Counted from the first letter of the stretch, positions 15,927 through 25,635 are shown. The stretch is 64,000 nt of DNA from Xanthomonas rydalmerensis (GCF_033170385.1 NZ_CP126170.1:1512001-1576000), one strand, 5' to 3'. Translations and numbers: made by a program. The notes: generated by a model not told the origin, from the sequence alone.

Positions 15927-18269
15927 TCAGGCGAAAGACGGCGGCAGATCGTCCTTGCCCGCACCGAACGCGGTGTTGGGCTTGGGGCCCATCTCCAGCT
16001 CCAGCGTGCCGCCGGCGGCGAGGTCGGCATGGCGCAGCCAGCTGCGGGTGTACGGCTTGCCGTTCCAGCGTGTGCGCTGGATGTAGACGTTGGCCGGACT
16101 GTTGCCGTGGGCGACGATGCGCAGGGTGCGGCCGTTGCCCACGTCCAGTTCGGCACGCTTGAACAGCGGGCTGCCCAGCACGTAGTTGGCGCTGACCGGG
16201 TCCACCGCATACAGGCCCAGCGCGCTGAGCACGAACCAGGCGCTCATCTGCCCGCAGTCCTCGTTGCCGGACAGGCCGTTGCGCGCGTCGTGGTACTGCT
16301 CGCGCAGCAGCCGCCGCACCATCGCCTGGGTCTTGTAGGGTTGCCCGGCGTAGGCGTAGAGGTAGGCGACGTGGTGGCTGGGTTCGTTGCCGTGCGCGTA
16401 CTGGCCGACCATGCCGTCGATGTCCGGCGGTGCGTCCGCCGGCAGTTCGGAGCTGGTGGTGAACAGTTCGTCGAGCTTGGCGACGAAGTGGTCGCGGCCG
16501 CCGAACAGGTCCATGTAGCCGTACAGGTCGTGCTGGTTGAGGAAGGTGGCCTGCCAGGCGTTGGACTCGGTGAAGTCGCGCCACTGCGCGCTGTGGCCCA
16601 TCGCGCGCGGATCGAACGGGGTGGCCCACTGGCCGTCGCTCAGGCGCGGCTGCACGAACCTGCTTTCGCGGTTGAACACGTTGCGGTACTGGCGCGAGCG
16701 GTCGCGCAGGTGCTTGGCATCGGCGTCTGCGCCGACCGCTTGCGCCAGGTGCGCCACCGCCCAGTCGTCGTAGGCGAATTCCAGGGTGCGGCTGACCGAT
16801 TCGTCGACCTTGTCGCAGGGGATGTAGCCCATCTTCCGGTACAGCGCCAGGCCGTGCACGTCGTCGTCCATCGCGCGCTTGCGCCAGGCCGGGTATGCCG
16901 CCTTCCAGTCGATGCCGGTGAAGCCCTTGGCATGCGCCTCGGCCAGCACCACCGCGGAGTGGTAGCCGATCATGCAATCGGTCTCCACGCCCTGCAGCGG
17001 CCAGATGGCGACGCCCTGCGGCGATTCGTGGGCGCCGCGCACCAGGCACTGCACCAGGTCGGGCACGCGCTCGGGCTGCACCAGGGTCAGCAAGGGATGC
17101 AGGGCGCGGTAGGTGTCCCACAGCGAGTAGGTGCTGTAGTTGTGGTAGCCGGCCGGCGCCTGGTGCACCTGCAGGTCCATGCCGCGGTAGCGGCCGTCGG
17201 TGTCGCTGAACAGGGTCGGCGCGATCAGGCTGTGGTACAGCGCGGTGTAGAAGATGCGGCGCTGCGCCTCGTCGTCGCTGTCGATGCGCACCCGCCCCAG
17301 TTCCTTTTCCCATTCGGCGACGGCGGCGGCATGCACGCGGGCGAAGTCGAAGTCGGGCAGTTCCGCGTCGAGGTTGGCCAGGGCGTTCTCGGCGCTGACC
17401 GCGGAAATGCCGACCTTGACCAGCAGCGGCGCGTCGGCGGCATCGGGATAGTGCAGGGCCAGTTTCAGCCGATTGCCGTCGGCGCTGCGCGCGCTCGCGG
17501 CCAACGGTTGGTCGTCGGCATACAGCTGCGCGCTGGCGAACGGCCGCGACAGGCGCATCGCGAAGTAGATGTAGCGGCCCTTGGCCCATTGGTAGACGCG
17601 GCGACCGCCGGTGACGGTCTGCGCGTCGACCAGACGCAGGCTTGCTTCTTCCACGCGGGTGGGGATCTCGGGCTTGTCCTGCATGCCGTGGCACAGGTCC
17701 AGCAGCAGGTGCGCCGGCTTGCCCTTGGGGAAGTGGTAGCGGTGCAGGCCGGCGCGCGCGGTAGCGGTGAGTTCGGCATGCACGCCGCTGTCCTTCAGGC
17801 GCACGCGGTAGTAGCCGGGCGAGGCGGCTTCGTCGGCGTGGTCGAAGCGTGAGCGGTAGCCGGCGTCGGGATCGTCGAGCGGGCCGGGCTGCAGTTTCAC
17901 TTCGCCGACGGCCGGCACCACCAGGAAATCGAGCATGTCGCCGACGCCGGTGCCGGACAGGTGGGTGTGCGAGAAGCCCATGATCGAGCCGTTGTCGGCG
18001 TGGTAGCCGGAGCAGGCGTCCCAATCGGCGTTGGAGGTGTCCGGACTCAGTTGCACCATGCCGAACGGCAGCGTGGCGCCGGGGAAGGTGTGGCCATGGC
18101 CGCCGGTGCCGATGAACACGTCGACGTTGCGGGTGAGCTCGGCCTTGGCGCGCGCATCGGCCGGCAGCGCATAGCTGCCGGCGCGTGCCTGCGCCAGGCG
18201 CGCGATGCCGCTGCTGCCGAACAGGGCCAGGGCGATGGCGCCCTGCAGGAAACCGCGTCGTGTGGCCAT
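15927..18269 (-). CDS. nixK: GH92 alpha-mannosidase
   Basis: The 780-residue protein begins MATRRGFLQGAIALALFG, a twin-arginine-like export signal, after GAGGA. GH92 hallmarks are VFIGTGGHGHTFPGATLPFG, FSHTHLSGTG, HGNEPSHH and GNEDCGQMSAW, whose Glu (near 669) is the expected general acid. GH92 enzymes are calcium-dependent exo-alpha-mannosidases that invert configuration. In X. campestris NixK (GH92) removes the alpha-1,3-mannose of plant N-glycans, a step required before NixI and NixJ can act. The gene follows GH125 in the same order as published. A 113-base gap with an inverted repeat pair separates the two. Confidence 0.92.
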   Translation of the reverse strand: MATRRGFLQGAIALALFGSSGIARLAQARAGSYALPADARAKAELTRNVDVFIGTGGHGHTFPGATLPFGMVQLSPDTSNADWDACSGYHADNGSIMGFSHTHLSGTGVGDMLDFLVVPAVGEVKLQPGPLDDPDAGYRSRFDHADEAASPGYYRVRLKDSGVHAELTATARAGLHRYHFPKGKPAHLLLDLCHGMQDKPEIPTRVEEASLRLVDAQTVTGGRRVYQWAKGRYIYFAMRLSRPFASAQLYADDQPLAASARSADGNRLKLALHYPDAADAPLLVKVGISAVSAENALANLDAELPDFDFARVHAAAVAEWEKELGRVRIDSDDEAQRRIFYTALYHSLIAPTLFSDTDGRYRGMDLQVHQAPAGYHNYSTYSLWDTYRALHPLLTLVQPERVPDLVQCLVRGAHESPQGVAIWPLQGVETDCMIGYHSAVVLAEAHAKGFTGIDWKAAYPAWRKRAMDDDVHGLALYRKMGYIPCDKVDESVSRTLEFAYDDWAVAHLAQAVGADADAKHLRDRSRQYRNVFNRESRFVQPRLSDGQWATPFDPRAMGHSAQWRDFTESNAWQATFLNQHDLYGYMDLFGGRDHFVAKLDELFTTSSELPADAPPDIDGMVGQYAHGNEPSHHVAYLYAYAGQPYKTQAMVRRLLREQYHDARNGLSGNEDCGQMSAWFVLSALGLYAVDPVSANYVLGSPLFKRAELDVGNGRTLRIVAHGNSPANVYIQRTRWNGKPYTRSWLRHADLAAGGTLELEMGPKPNTAFGAGKDDLPPSFA

Positions 18270-18318
18270 GGTGCTGTCCTCGGGGTGTGCGGCGGTGCGG
18301 TGGGGGTTTGGTTTTTCT

Positions 18319-18386
18319 GTAGGAGCGGCTTCAGCCGCGATGGGGCATTACCGGTAAAGCCCGGTCGCGGCTGAAGCCGCTCCTAC
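18319..18386. repeat. Inverted pair of GTAGGAGCGG repeats
   Basis: Two perfect 22-bp inverted arms (18319-18340 and 18365-18386) flank a 24-base spacer ending CCGGTAAAGCCCGG. The TAG in the right arm, read on the minus strand, is the stop codon of the GH125 gene. The same composite is at 50506-50571. Confidence 0.9.
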
Positions 18387-19822
18387 GACAGCAACTGCGG
18401 CTTGCGCTGGTGCAGGTCGATGATCAACTCGCCGAACAAGGTGTTGGCCCAGGCGAACCAGGAGCGGGTGAAGGTGCTCGGGTTGTCCTTGTCGAAGGCT
18501 TCGTGCATGAAGCCGGTGTCGGCGTCGGTGCTCTTGAGCCACTGCAGGCACTGACGGATCTGCGCGTCGTCGTCGCTGGCCAGGGCGTACTGCATCAGCG
18601 ACATCGGCCAGATCGTGCCCAGGCCGCTGTGCGGGCTGCCCACGCCTTCGGCCGCGCGACCGCGGGAGAAGTACGGGTTGCGCTCGCTCCAGGCCAGTTG
18701 CCGGGTGCGCAGGAACAGCGGATCGCGGCGATCGCAGCAGCCCAGGTAGGCCAGGCTCAGCAGGCCGGGTGCGTTGGCGTCGTCGATGAACAACTGGTTG
18801 CCGTAGCCGTCCACCTCGTAGGCCCAGAACGGCTGGCCGTCGGCGTCGCGCATCTGCCCGAACTGACGCGTGGCGGTCTCGACCTCGTCGGCAAGCGCAC
18901 GGCACTCGCCGGCGAAGGCGGCGTCGTGGTGCAGCGCTTCGCTCATCGTCGCCAGTTGCCGCAGCGAGGTCACCGCGAACAGGTTGGCGGGGACGAACAG
19001 CGGGTACAGGCAGGCGTCGTCGGACGGGCGGAACATCGAATGGATCATGCCGTTGGGCCGCGTCGGTTGCCCGTAGCCGTCCAGCACCAGGGTTTCGGTG
19101 GCCAAGGGCGAGGGCCGCTGGAAACTGTACGGGCCGCGGCCGTGCAGGCGCTGCTGCTCGCGGAAGGTGCGCACCACCACGTGCATCGCTTCGCGCCAGT
19201 CGTCGTCGAACGGCGCGGCGTCGACGCTGGCGCGCCAGTACTCGTGCGCCAGGCGGATCGGGTAGCACAGCGAATCCACTTCCCATTTGCGCTCGCCGAC
19301 GCCGGGCTTCATCTCGGTGATGTCGGCCACCGACCACTTCAGGCGCTGGCTGGTGCCGTCGGGCAGGAACGCGTTGGCGTAGGGATCCAGGCGGATGCAG
19401 GCGGCCTGGCGCTGGATCAGCCCGTGGTACATGCGGCGCAGCGCGGGGTCGCGCTTGGCCAGCGGCACGTAGGGGTGCACCTGCGCGGAGGAATCGCGCA
19501 GCCACATCGCCTCGATGTCGCCGGTGATGACGAAGGTGTCCGGCTTGCCGTTGCGGGTGCCGGTCTCGACCGTGGTGTCGAGGGTGTTGGGGTAGCAGTT
19601 CTCGAACAGCCAGGCCAGGCGCGGATCGGCGATGCCGGCCTTGACCGTGCGCAACTGGCGCTCGACCGCGGCGCTGACGAAGCGGCGCTTGCCCGGTGGC
19701 GGCCGCTTGCTGGGCAGGGCGGCGGAGGCCGACGCCGCAGCGGCGGCCGGCAGCGCCCCGCTCAGCAGCGCGGCGCCGGCGCTGGCGCCGAGGAAGTGGA
19801 GGATGTCGCGGCGGGTGGGCAT
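18383..19822 (-). CDS. nixJ: GH125 exo-alpha-1,6-mannosidase
   Basis: The start is set at ATG 19822 (MPTRRDILHFLGASAGAALL), giving a signal with paired arginines and 479 residues. GH125 motifs include ITGDIEAMWLRDSSAQ, LKWSVADIT, WEVDSLCYPIRLAHEYW and NAPGLLSLAYLG. The family hydrolyses non-reducing alpha-1,6-mannose with inversion. NixJ of X. campestris removes the alpha-1,6-mannose of plant N-glycans after NixK and NixI. The stop codon TAG lies inside a dispersed repeat, so the last residues (QLLS) may differ from orthologues. A candidate operator lies ~90 bases upstream. Confidence 0.92.
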   Translation of the reverse strand: MPTRRDILHFLGASAGAALLSGALPAAAAASASAALPSKRPPPGKRRFVSAAVERQLRTVKAGIADPRLAWLFENCYPNTLDTTVETGTRNGKPDTFVITGDIEAMWLRDSSAQVHPYVPLAKRDPALRRMYHGLIQRQAACIRLDPYANAFLPDGTSQRLKWSVADITEMKPGVGERKWEVDSLCYPIRLAHEYWRASVDAAPFDDDWREAMHVVVRTFREQQRLHGRGPYSFQRPSPLATETLVLDGYGQPTRPNGMIHSMFRPSDDACLYPLFVPANLFAVTSLRQLATMSEALHHDAAFAGECRALADEVETATRQFGQMRDADGQPFWAYEVDGYGNQLFIDDANAPGLLSLAYLGCCDRRDPLFLRTRQLAWSERNPYFSRGRAAEGVGSPHSGLGTIWPMSLMQYALASDDDAQIRQCLQWLKSTDADTGFMHEAFDKDNPSTFTRSWFAWANTLFGELIIDLHQRKPQLLS

Positions 19823-19911
19823 GGCCTGGAACGCTCCGTGGATCGACAAACAGTCCCGGCGCGGGCTGGCACCGGGGGGAGGCGCCGGCCGCGGCCGGGA
19901 GGACAGGTTGA

Positions 19912-19930
19912 TGGTACCTATAACGGACCA
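19912..19930. promoter_or_regulatory. Gapped inverted repeat upstream of GH125
   Basis: TGGTACC...GGACCA has half-sites TGGTNC and GNACCA in a 19-base imperfect palindrome, with GTTATAG (minus strand) overlapping as a possible -10. The spacing recalls GntR-type operators. It would drive the GH125-GH92 part independently of the GH4 gene upstream. Confidence 0.3.
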
Positions 19931-19993
19931 ATTTGCGACGACCTTACAACGTGTGGCCGTCCGATGCATCCTGCGACTGCACAACCGACAGGC

Positions 19994-21436
19994 TCAGTGG
20001 GCGTGATGCGCGCCGTGCCAGTGCATCGGTCCCGAGCACATGCACTCGCCGTCGTCGTCGCCGTTGCCGGCATGGCCGAACAGGGCCTCCAGCAGCCGCC
20101 GCGACGGGCTCCATTCGCCGATGGCCGGGTGGATCAGCATGGCCTTGCAGGCGTCCAGGTGGCTGCCGCTGAGCGCGGCCTCGATGGCGGCGTGCTCGTA
20201 GGACTTGACCGTGCGCACCAGGCCCTGGATCGCCTCGGGCAGCGGCCGTGCCGGCAGCGGGGTGATGCGGTCGCGCTCGATGGTGGAGGAGATCTCGACG
20301 ATGTCGTCGTCGGCCAGTTCCGGCATGCAGCCCTGGTTGCGCACGTTGACCACGTGCCGCCCGGGGAGCGCGCCGGTCAGCGCGCTTATCACGTCCACGG
20401 CGATGCGGTGATAGCCGGTGCTGGCGCGGAACGGGTCCGGCTGCGGTGCGAGATCGTCGGCGAAGGCCGAGCCGGCCTCGGCTTCCAGCCGCATGTACGA
20501 GCCGGAGCGCTGCTGCAGGTAGGCGGCGTAGGTCTGCACCGCGCCGCTGCCGTCGCCGGCGTTGAGGCGGCTGCGCAGATCGGCGATGAGAGTGTGGTTG
20601 AGCCGTTCGATCTCGCTGCCGCGGCTGGCGCCGCTGGCGCGCTGGTTCTCCAGGGCGCGACTACGCTCGTAGTAGAAGTACAGGTACTCGGTGGGAATCA
20701 GCCGCAGCGTGCGCAGCATGTCGAAGTCGAACAGCGGCGCCAGATACAACTGGCGCAGGATCGCATCGTCGGCCAGGATGCGGTCGAGCACGTCCTCGCC
20801 GCGCACGCGCACCGCGCGGATCCAGCCCAGGTGGTTGAGGCCGACGTACTCGCAGTCCACGTCCGCGGGCGGCTCGCCGAGTGCGCGGGCGATGTTGTGG
20901 AACAGCTCCACCGGCGTGTCGCAGATGCCGACCACGCGCGCGCGGGTGTGGCGGCTGATGGCCTGGGTGATCAGCCCGGCCGGGTTGGTGAAGCTGACCA
21001 GCCACGCGTCGGGGCTGAGCCGCTCCACCATCCGCGCCTGCTCGATCGCCACCGGCACCGTGCGCAGCGCCTTGGCGACGCCGCCGGGGCCGGTGGTCTC
21101 CTGCCCGGCGTAGCCATGGCGGATGATGGTGTGTTCGTCGGTGGCGCGCTGGCGGATGCCGCCGATGCGGATGCTGTTGAGCACGAAGTGCGCGCCGTCG
21201 ATCGCCGCTTCCGCGGAACTGGCGGCGGTGACCTGCAGCTCGCCGCCGAACTCGGCGACCACCGCGCGGCCCAGCGCGACCATCAGCGCCAGCCGCTCCT
21301 GGTCCGGATCGTAGAGCACGATCTCGCGCGCACCGAGCGCTTCGGCGGCATCGTTGACGCCGTACACCACCAGCGGCGCACGCACGCCGCCGCCGCCGAT
21401 CAGGGCGAGTTTACGGTTGGGAAAGGAACTGCTCAT
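19994..21436 (-). CDS. GH4 NAD-dependent glycosidase with Cys/His-rich tail
   Basis: The ATG at 21436 has AGGAG 7 bases upstream; 480 residues. The GH4 pattern is clear: N-terminal Rossmann [20 protein letters not shown] (near 151), [12 protein letters not shown] with the metal-binding Cys (near 172) and GLNHLGW with the metal-binding His (near 201). The family cleaves glycosides by an NAD+ and Mn2+ redox mechanism in the cytosol, often on 6-phospho sugars. No PTS genes are nearby, so the adjacent PfkB kinase may matter. The protein ends in an unusual acidic then metal-ligand-rich tail ([16 protein letters not shown]). It overlaps the kinase gene by 26 bases. Substrate unknown. Confidence 0.88.
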   Translation of the reverse strand: MSSSFPNRKLALIGGGGVRAPLVVYGVNDAAEALGAREIVLYDPDQERLALMVALGRAVVAEFGGELQVTAASSAEAAIDGAHFVLNSIRIGGIRQRATDEHTIIRHGYAGQETTGPGGVAKALRTVPVAIEQARMVERLSPDAWLVSFTNPAGLITQAISRHTRARVVGICDTPVELFHNIARALGEPPADVDCEYVGLNHLGWIRAVRVRGEDVLDRILADDAILRQLYLAPLFDFDMLRTLRLIPTEYLYFYYERSRALENQRASGASRGSEIERLNHTLIADLRSRLNAGDGSGAVQTYAAYLQQRSGSYMRLEAEAGSAFADDLAPQPDPFRASTGYHRIAVDVISALTGALPGRHVVNVRNQGCMPELADDDIVEISSTIERDRITPLPARPLPEAIQGLVRTVKSYEHAAIEAALSGSHLDACKAMLIHPAIGEWSPSRRLLEALFGHAGNGDDDGECMCSGPMHWHGAHHAH

Positions 21437-22346
21437 GGAGACTCCTGAGACGTGGGGGATTGGGGAGGCCGTCGAGCGCGCCGAGCGCGGTGCAACAGGC
21501 GGCGCCGCACAGGCAGCCGCGCTGCGCGCAGGCATCGAGGGAAGCGTGGTCCAGCAGCGCGTCGATGAAGCCGGCATCGAAGGCGTCGCCGGCGCCGGTG
21601 GTGTCCTGCACGGCGACGACGGGCGCGGCGACCAATCGCGCGCCGGCCGGATCCACCACGCAGGCGCCGGCGCCACCGAGCTTGATCGTCACCTGCGCCA
21701 GGCCCAGCGCCTGCGCCCAGGTGGCGTAGGACGCGGCATCGTCGCCAGTGCAGCCGGCCAGCGCCGCCTCTTTCTGGTTGGGCAGGAAGTGGTCGACCGC
21801 GCGGCAGGTGGCGTGGTTGTCCGGGTCGGCCAGCCATGCAGGGTTGAAGCCCACGTCCAGCGAGGTGCTGCAGCCGGCCGCGCGCAACGCCGGCAGCAGC
21901 GTGCGCGCCAGCGTCGCCGGCAGCGGCAGCGCGAAGTGCACGTGGCGCGCGGCGCACATCGCCTCCAGCGCGGCCGCGCTGCCCAGCAGCGGTTCCAGCG
22001 CGGCATTGGCGCCGAGATAGGTGAAGAACGAACGGTCGTCGTGCAGCGACACGCTGGCGGTGACGCCGGTGCCGGCGGGGTGGTCGACCAGGCCCTCGGT
22101 GCCGACGCCGAATTCGCCCAGGCGCTGTGCGAACCAGGCGCGGTCGCCGGCGCCGATCGCGCCGATCAGCGTCACCCGCCGCCCGAGCCGCGCCAGCCCG
22201 CAGGCGGTGTTGACGGTGCCGCCGCCGAGATCGCGGTGGTAGTGCCGCGCCATCGCTTCCTCGCCCGGCCCGGGCCAGCTGGCGAAGCCGCTGAAGATGT
22301 GGTCGAGATAGACCTCGCCGACCACCGCGACGTCATGGGTTTTCAT
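21411..22346 (-). CDS. PfkB family carbohydrate kinase
   Basis: The 311-residue protein starts at ATG 22346, which overlaps the permease stop as ATGA. PfkB features are the N-terminal VVGEVYLDH, the GGGTVNTACGLARLG glycine motif and the C-terminal DTTGAGDAFDAGF, whose Asp (near 252) is the catalytic base. It phosphorylates a sugar in the cytosol using ATP. Position between an APC permease and a GH4 enzyme suggests it acts on an imported sugar or glycoside, possibly making the phosphorylated substrate that GH4 enzymes prefer. Specificity cannot be read from the sequence. Confidence 0.88.
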   Translation of the reverse strand: MKTHDVAVVGEVYLDHIFSGFASWPGPGEEAMARHYHRDLGGGTVNTACGLARLGRRVTLIGAIGAGDRAWFAQRLGEFGVGTEGLVDHPAGTGVTASVSLHDDRSFFTYLGANAALEPLLGSAAALEAMCAARHVHFALPLPATLARTLLPALRAAGCSTSLDVGFNPAWLADPDNHATCRAVDHFLPNQKEAALAGCTGDDAASYATWAQALGLAQVTIKLGGAGACVVDPAGARLVAAPVVAVQDTTGAGDAFDAGFIDALLDHASLDACAQRGCLCGAACCTALGALDGLPNPPRLRSLHEQFLSQP

Positions 22347-23725
22347 TGCTGGAAGGGCCATGCTGCCTCGCGTTTGGCCTGGATGAGATAGAGCGCGGTG
22401 CCCGCGCACAGCGCCAGCACCGCCGCCAGCAGCCGCGGCAGCGGGCTGGTGGCCAGCAGCGCCAGCCAGCCGCAGACGCTGATCAGCAGCGGCCACGGAT
22501 ACAGCGGCATGGCGAAGCTGGCGCGGCGCCGTGGCTGCCGCCGCAGCAGCACCACGGCCAGGCATTGCGCCAGGAACTGGAACAGGATCTGGATGATCAT
22601 CAGCGTGGCGATCAGGTCGTCCAGCGACAGCGGACAGGCCAGCGCCGAGGTGAGGCCGACGAACAGCAGCGACACGGTGGGGAAGCGCCCGCGCGGATGC
22701 AGCCGCGCGAACACGCCGAAGAACTGGCCGGCCGCCGCCGCGGCGTACGGCACCCGCGAATAGCCCAGCAGCACCACCAGCGCCGAGCCCCAACTGGCGA
22801 GCACGATCAGCGCCACCGCGACGGTGCTGCCCACCGGGCCATAGATGGCCTGCATGAAGTCGGCCACCACCGCCTTGGACTGCGCGGCCTGCCGCCACGG
22901 CAGCACGCCGAGCAGGGTCACGTTCAAGCCCAGGTACAGCACCGCCACGATCGGGATCGACCACAGCACCGCGCGTGGAATCGTGCGGCGCGGCTTGCGG
23001 ATCTCACCGCCGAGCATGCACACGTTGTTGTAGCCGCCGTAGTCGTACACCGCGATCAGCGCCACCGCGCCGAACCCCAGCCAGAAGCCGTGCGGCGAGG
23101 CCGGCCGCGCGTGCAGGAACTCGCGCGCCAGCGCCATGTCGAAATGCAGCGCGCCGCTGAGCACGATCCACAGGCAGGCGGCGATCACCACCGCGCTGAC
23201 CAGCAGCGACAGCACCTGCACCGAGCGCACCTGCCGGTACAGCAGCGCGGTGTTGAACAGGCACAGCGCCATGGCGATGCCGGTGAGCGCGGTGTGGCTC
23301 AATCCAGGCATCAGGTAGGCCAGGTACTGCGCGCAGCCGACCGCGGCGGCAGCCACCGACAGCGGCGCGGTCAGCAGCGTCTGCCACAGGTACAGGAAGC
23401 CGAACAGGCGCCCGGCGCGGTCGCGGCCATAGGCCTCGCGCAGGTAGTGATACGGCCCACCCGAGCGCGGGATCGCCGAGCCGAGTTCGGCCCACACCAG
23501 GCCGTCGCACAGGCACAGCAGCGCGCCGACCACCCAGCCCAGCAGCACCGCCGGCCCGGCCAGCGCCGACAGCGCCAGCGGGATGGTGATGAACGGGCCG
23601 ATGCCGATCATGTTGAGCAGGTTGGCCGACAGCGCGCTCCAGAACCCCAGCGTGCGCGGCGGCGCGCCCTGGTCCGCGGCGGACGAAGAGGACGCGACGG
23701 GGGCGGCGAGCGACGTCATGTGCAT
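22343..23725 (-). CDS. APC superfamily inner-membrane permease
   Basis: The 460-residue protein starts at ATG 23725 (CAGGAT upstream) and overlaps the GH35 gene by 10 bases. It has about 12 hydrophobic segments, the APC motif around LLNMIGIGPFITIPLALS, and GGEIRKPRRTIPRAV in the loop after TM6. APC transporters usually move amino acids or amines by proton symport. In this sugar locus it may import a glycosyl-amino acid or an amino sugar derivative released from glycoproteins; this is inference. It is tightly coupled to the PfkB kinase (ATGA) and GH35, so the products share one pathway. Confidence 0.85.
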   Translation of the reverse strand: MHMTSLAAPVASSSSAADQGAPPRTLGFWSALSANLLNMIGIGPFITIPLALSALAGPAVLLGWVVGALLCLCDGLVWAELGSAIPRSGGPYHYLREAYGRDRAGRLFGFLYLWQTLLTAPLSVAAAAVGCAQYLAYLMPGLSHTALTGIAMALCLFNTALLYRQVRSVQVLSLLVSAVVIAACLWIVLSGALHFDMALAREFLHARPASPHGFWLGFGAVALIAVYDYGGYNNVCMLGGEIRKPRRTIPRAVLWSIPIVAVLYLGLNVTLLGVLPWRQAAQSKAVVADFMQAIYGPVGSTVAVALIVLASWGSALVVLLGYSRVPYAAAAAGQFFGVFARLHPRGRFPTVSLLFVGLTSALACPLSLDDLIATLMIIQILFQFLAQCLAVVLLRRQPRRRASFAMPLYPWPLLISVCGWLALLATSPLPRLLAAVLALCAGTALYLIQAKREAAWPFQQ

Positions 23726-25635
23726 GCGCGATCCTGCGGGGAGGGAAGGGAAGCGAAGGCCTGCGTTGCAGGCGCGGGCACCAGGCCGTCGGCGCAGCGC
23801 ACCAGGCCCGGCTGCAGGCGATGCAGATCGAGGATCAGGACCTGGTTGGCGCCGGCGCGCAGCCAGGCGCCGGGGCAGTACAGGCACTGCTGCGGGCCGA
23901 TGTCCCAGTAGCGGCCGAGCAGACGCCCGTTGACCCACAGATAGCCTTTGCGCCAGTCGCGCATGTCCAGGTGCACGTCGCCTGGCTGGTCCAGGGTGAA
24001 TTCGGTGGCGAAGAACAGGCCAGGGCGCTGCGGCGGCGCCTGCAGCGGGCGCAGCGACGGCGTCGGGTCTGCTTCCAGAGCCAGCCCGCGCACCTCCCAG
24101 TCGTGCAGGTCCTGGCCATCGAGCCGTACCGGACCGAGCAGGCCCTTGCGATCGCCCAGCGCCGGACCGAAGTTGATGTGGCCGAAGCTGTCGACCAGCA
24201 CCTCGAGATCGCGCGTGTCCTTTGCTGCATCCGGCAAACGCAGGTGCAGCGCGCTGTGCAGGCGCGGATGCCGCATCCGCGACACGTGGTCCAGCTCGCG
24301 CCCGTCGACATGCACCACCGCGTAGTCGTGGACCTGTCCCAGGTGCAGCGCCTGGCCCGCTCCGATCCGCCGCCGATACAGCACCAGGCCCTGGTCCTGG
24401 CCGAGCAGGCGCTGGTTGTCGGTGGGGGTGTCGGTCTGCAGCGCGGGGCCGAGGTTGTCCCACAGCGTGGCCACGGGTGTGGCCTGCACCGCATCGAAGT
24501 GCGCGCGGAGCGGTGCGGCCGGCACCGGCGGCAGTGGCGCGTCGGCTTGTGCGGCGATGATCTTGCGCAGCGCGAAATACGCCGGCGTGGCGCGGCCGGC
24601 CTCGTCGATCGGTGCGCCGTAGTCGTAGCTGGTCAGCGCCGGCTGGAACTGCGAGCCGTCGTCCTCGGCATTGGCGCCGGCGCTGAGGCCGAAGTTGGTG
24701 CCGCCGTGCACCACGTACAGATTGAACGAATAGCCGGCGGCGGCGATGCGGCGCAGCAGCGGCGCGTAGTCGCGGTGCGCGAACTGCGGCTCGCCCCAGT
24801 GCGTGAGCCAGCCGGGATAGCCCTCGGACATCCACACCGGCGCCTGCCCGGCGAAGGCCTTGGCTGCCTGCAGATCGTGCAGATCGGGACCATCCAGGCC
24901 GAGCGCGGCGCCGGGCAGCATGGCCTGACGCCGGCGCAGATCCTTGAGCCCTTCGGCCAGCGAGAATGGCCCGTCGACCCCATGCGCCCGCCACAGCGCG
25001 GCCAGCGCCTGCAGATAGCCGACGTCGCTGCCGTGCATCGAATACTCGTTCTCGATCTGCAGCATCAGCACCGGCCCGCCGGCACTGGCCATCAACGGCG
25101 CGATGCGCGGCGCGATCGCGCCGATGTAGCGCTCCACCGCTGCCATGTAGCGCGCATCGTGGCGATCGCGCAGGCGGATGTTCGTATCGCGCAGCAGATA
25201 TGGCGGCAACCCGCCCAGCGTCCATTCCGCGCAGACGTAGGGTCCAGGCCGCAGATACACCCACAGCCCCTCCTGCTGGCACAGCCGGATGAAACCGACG
25301 AAATCGCGCTCGCCACTGTCCAGATCGAACTGCCCCGGCGCCGTTTCCAGCGCATTCCACATCAGGTACAGCGCGATGGTGTTCAGCCCCATCGCCTTGG
25401 CCATGCGGATGCGATGCAACCAGTCCGCACGTGCGATCCGCAGCGGATGCAGTTCGCCACTGCGGATCTGCCACGGCTGGCCGTCGAGCGTGAAGCGTCC
25501 TTGCGCGAAGCCGAAGGTGTGGGGGCGCCCGTCCGGTACCGATGCGGGTGCTGGCGCAGCCGCGCGCAATACCGGCATCGCCGCCAATCCCAACGGCGCG
25601 AGCAACCCGAACCGGCAGAAGGTGCGGCGTTTCAT
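23716..25635 (-). CDS. Exported GH35 beta-galactosidase, second paralogue
   Basis: The 639-residue protein starts MKRRTFCRFGLLAPLGLAA, an export signal with a basic n-region. The GH35 barrel shows RIRMAKAMGLNTIALYLMW-type substrate residues (KAMGLNTIALYLMW), acid/base Glu in LQIENEYS (near 194) and a Glu in MSEGYPGW (near 270) as nucleophile. C-terminal sandwich domains end with KGYLWVNGRLLGRYW. It is clearly divergent from the other GH35 in this cluster (for example ENEYS against ENEYGS), so substrate or linkage may differ. It starts the GH35-APC-PfkB-GH4 unit, whose overlaps imply a single mRNA. Confidence 0.9.
   Translation of the reverse strand: MKRRTFCRFGLLAPLGLAAMPVLRAAAPAPASVPDGRPHTFGFAQGRFTLDGQPWQIRSGELHPLRIARADWLHRIRMAKAMGLNTIALYLMWNALETAPGQFDLDSGERDFVGFIRLCQQEGLWVYLRPGPYVCAEWTLGGLPPYLLRDTNIRLRDRHDARYMAAVERYIGAIAPRIAPLMASAGGPVLMLQIENEYSMHGSDVGYLQALAALWRAHGVDGPFSLAEGLKDLRRRQAMLPGAALGLDGPDLHDLQAAKAFAGQAPVWMSEGYPGWLTHWGEPQFAHRDYAPLLRRIAAAGYSFNLYVVHGGTNFGLSAGANAEDDGSQFQPALTSYDYGAPIDEAGRATPAYFALRKIIAAQADAPLPPVPAAPLRAHFDAVQATPVATLWDNLGPALQTDTPTDNQRLLGQDQGLVLYRRRIGAGQALHLGQVHDYAVVHVDGRELDHVSRMRHPRLHSALHLRLPDAAKDTRDLEVLVDSFGHINFGPALGDRKGLLGPVRLDGQDLHDWEVRGLALEADPTPSLRPLQAPPQRPGLFFATEFTLDQPGDVHLDMRDWRKGYLWVNGRLLGRYWDIGPQQCLYCPGAWLRAGANQVLILDLHRLQPGLVRCADGLVPAPATQAFASLPSPQDRACT

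Noticed and set aside
16029..17852. Long antisense frame opposite GH92
   Set aside because: Chance open frame typical of GC-rich DNA; the GH92 frame on the other strand has clear motifs.
18410..21448. A 1012-residue plus-strand frame
   Set aside because: Runs antisense across GH125 and GH4 genes with no motifs of its own; a codon-bias shadow.
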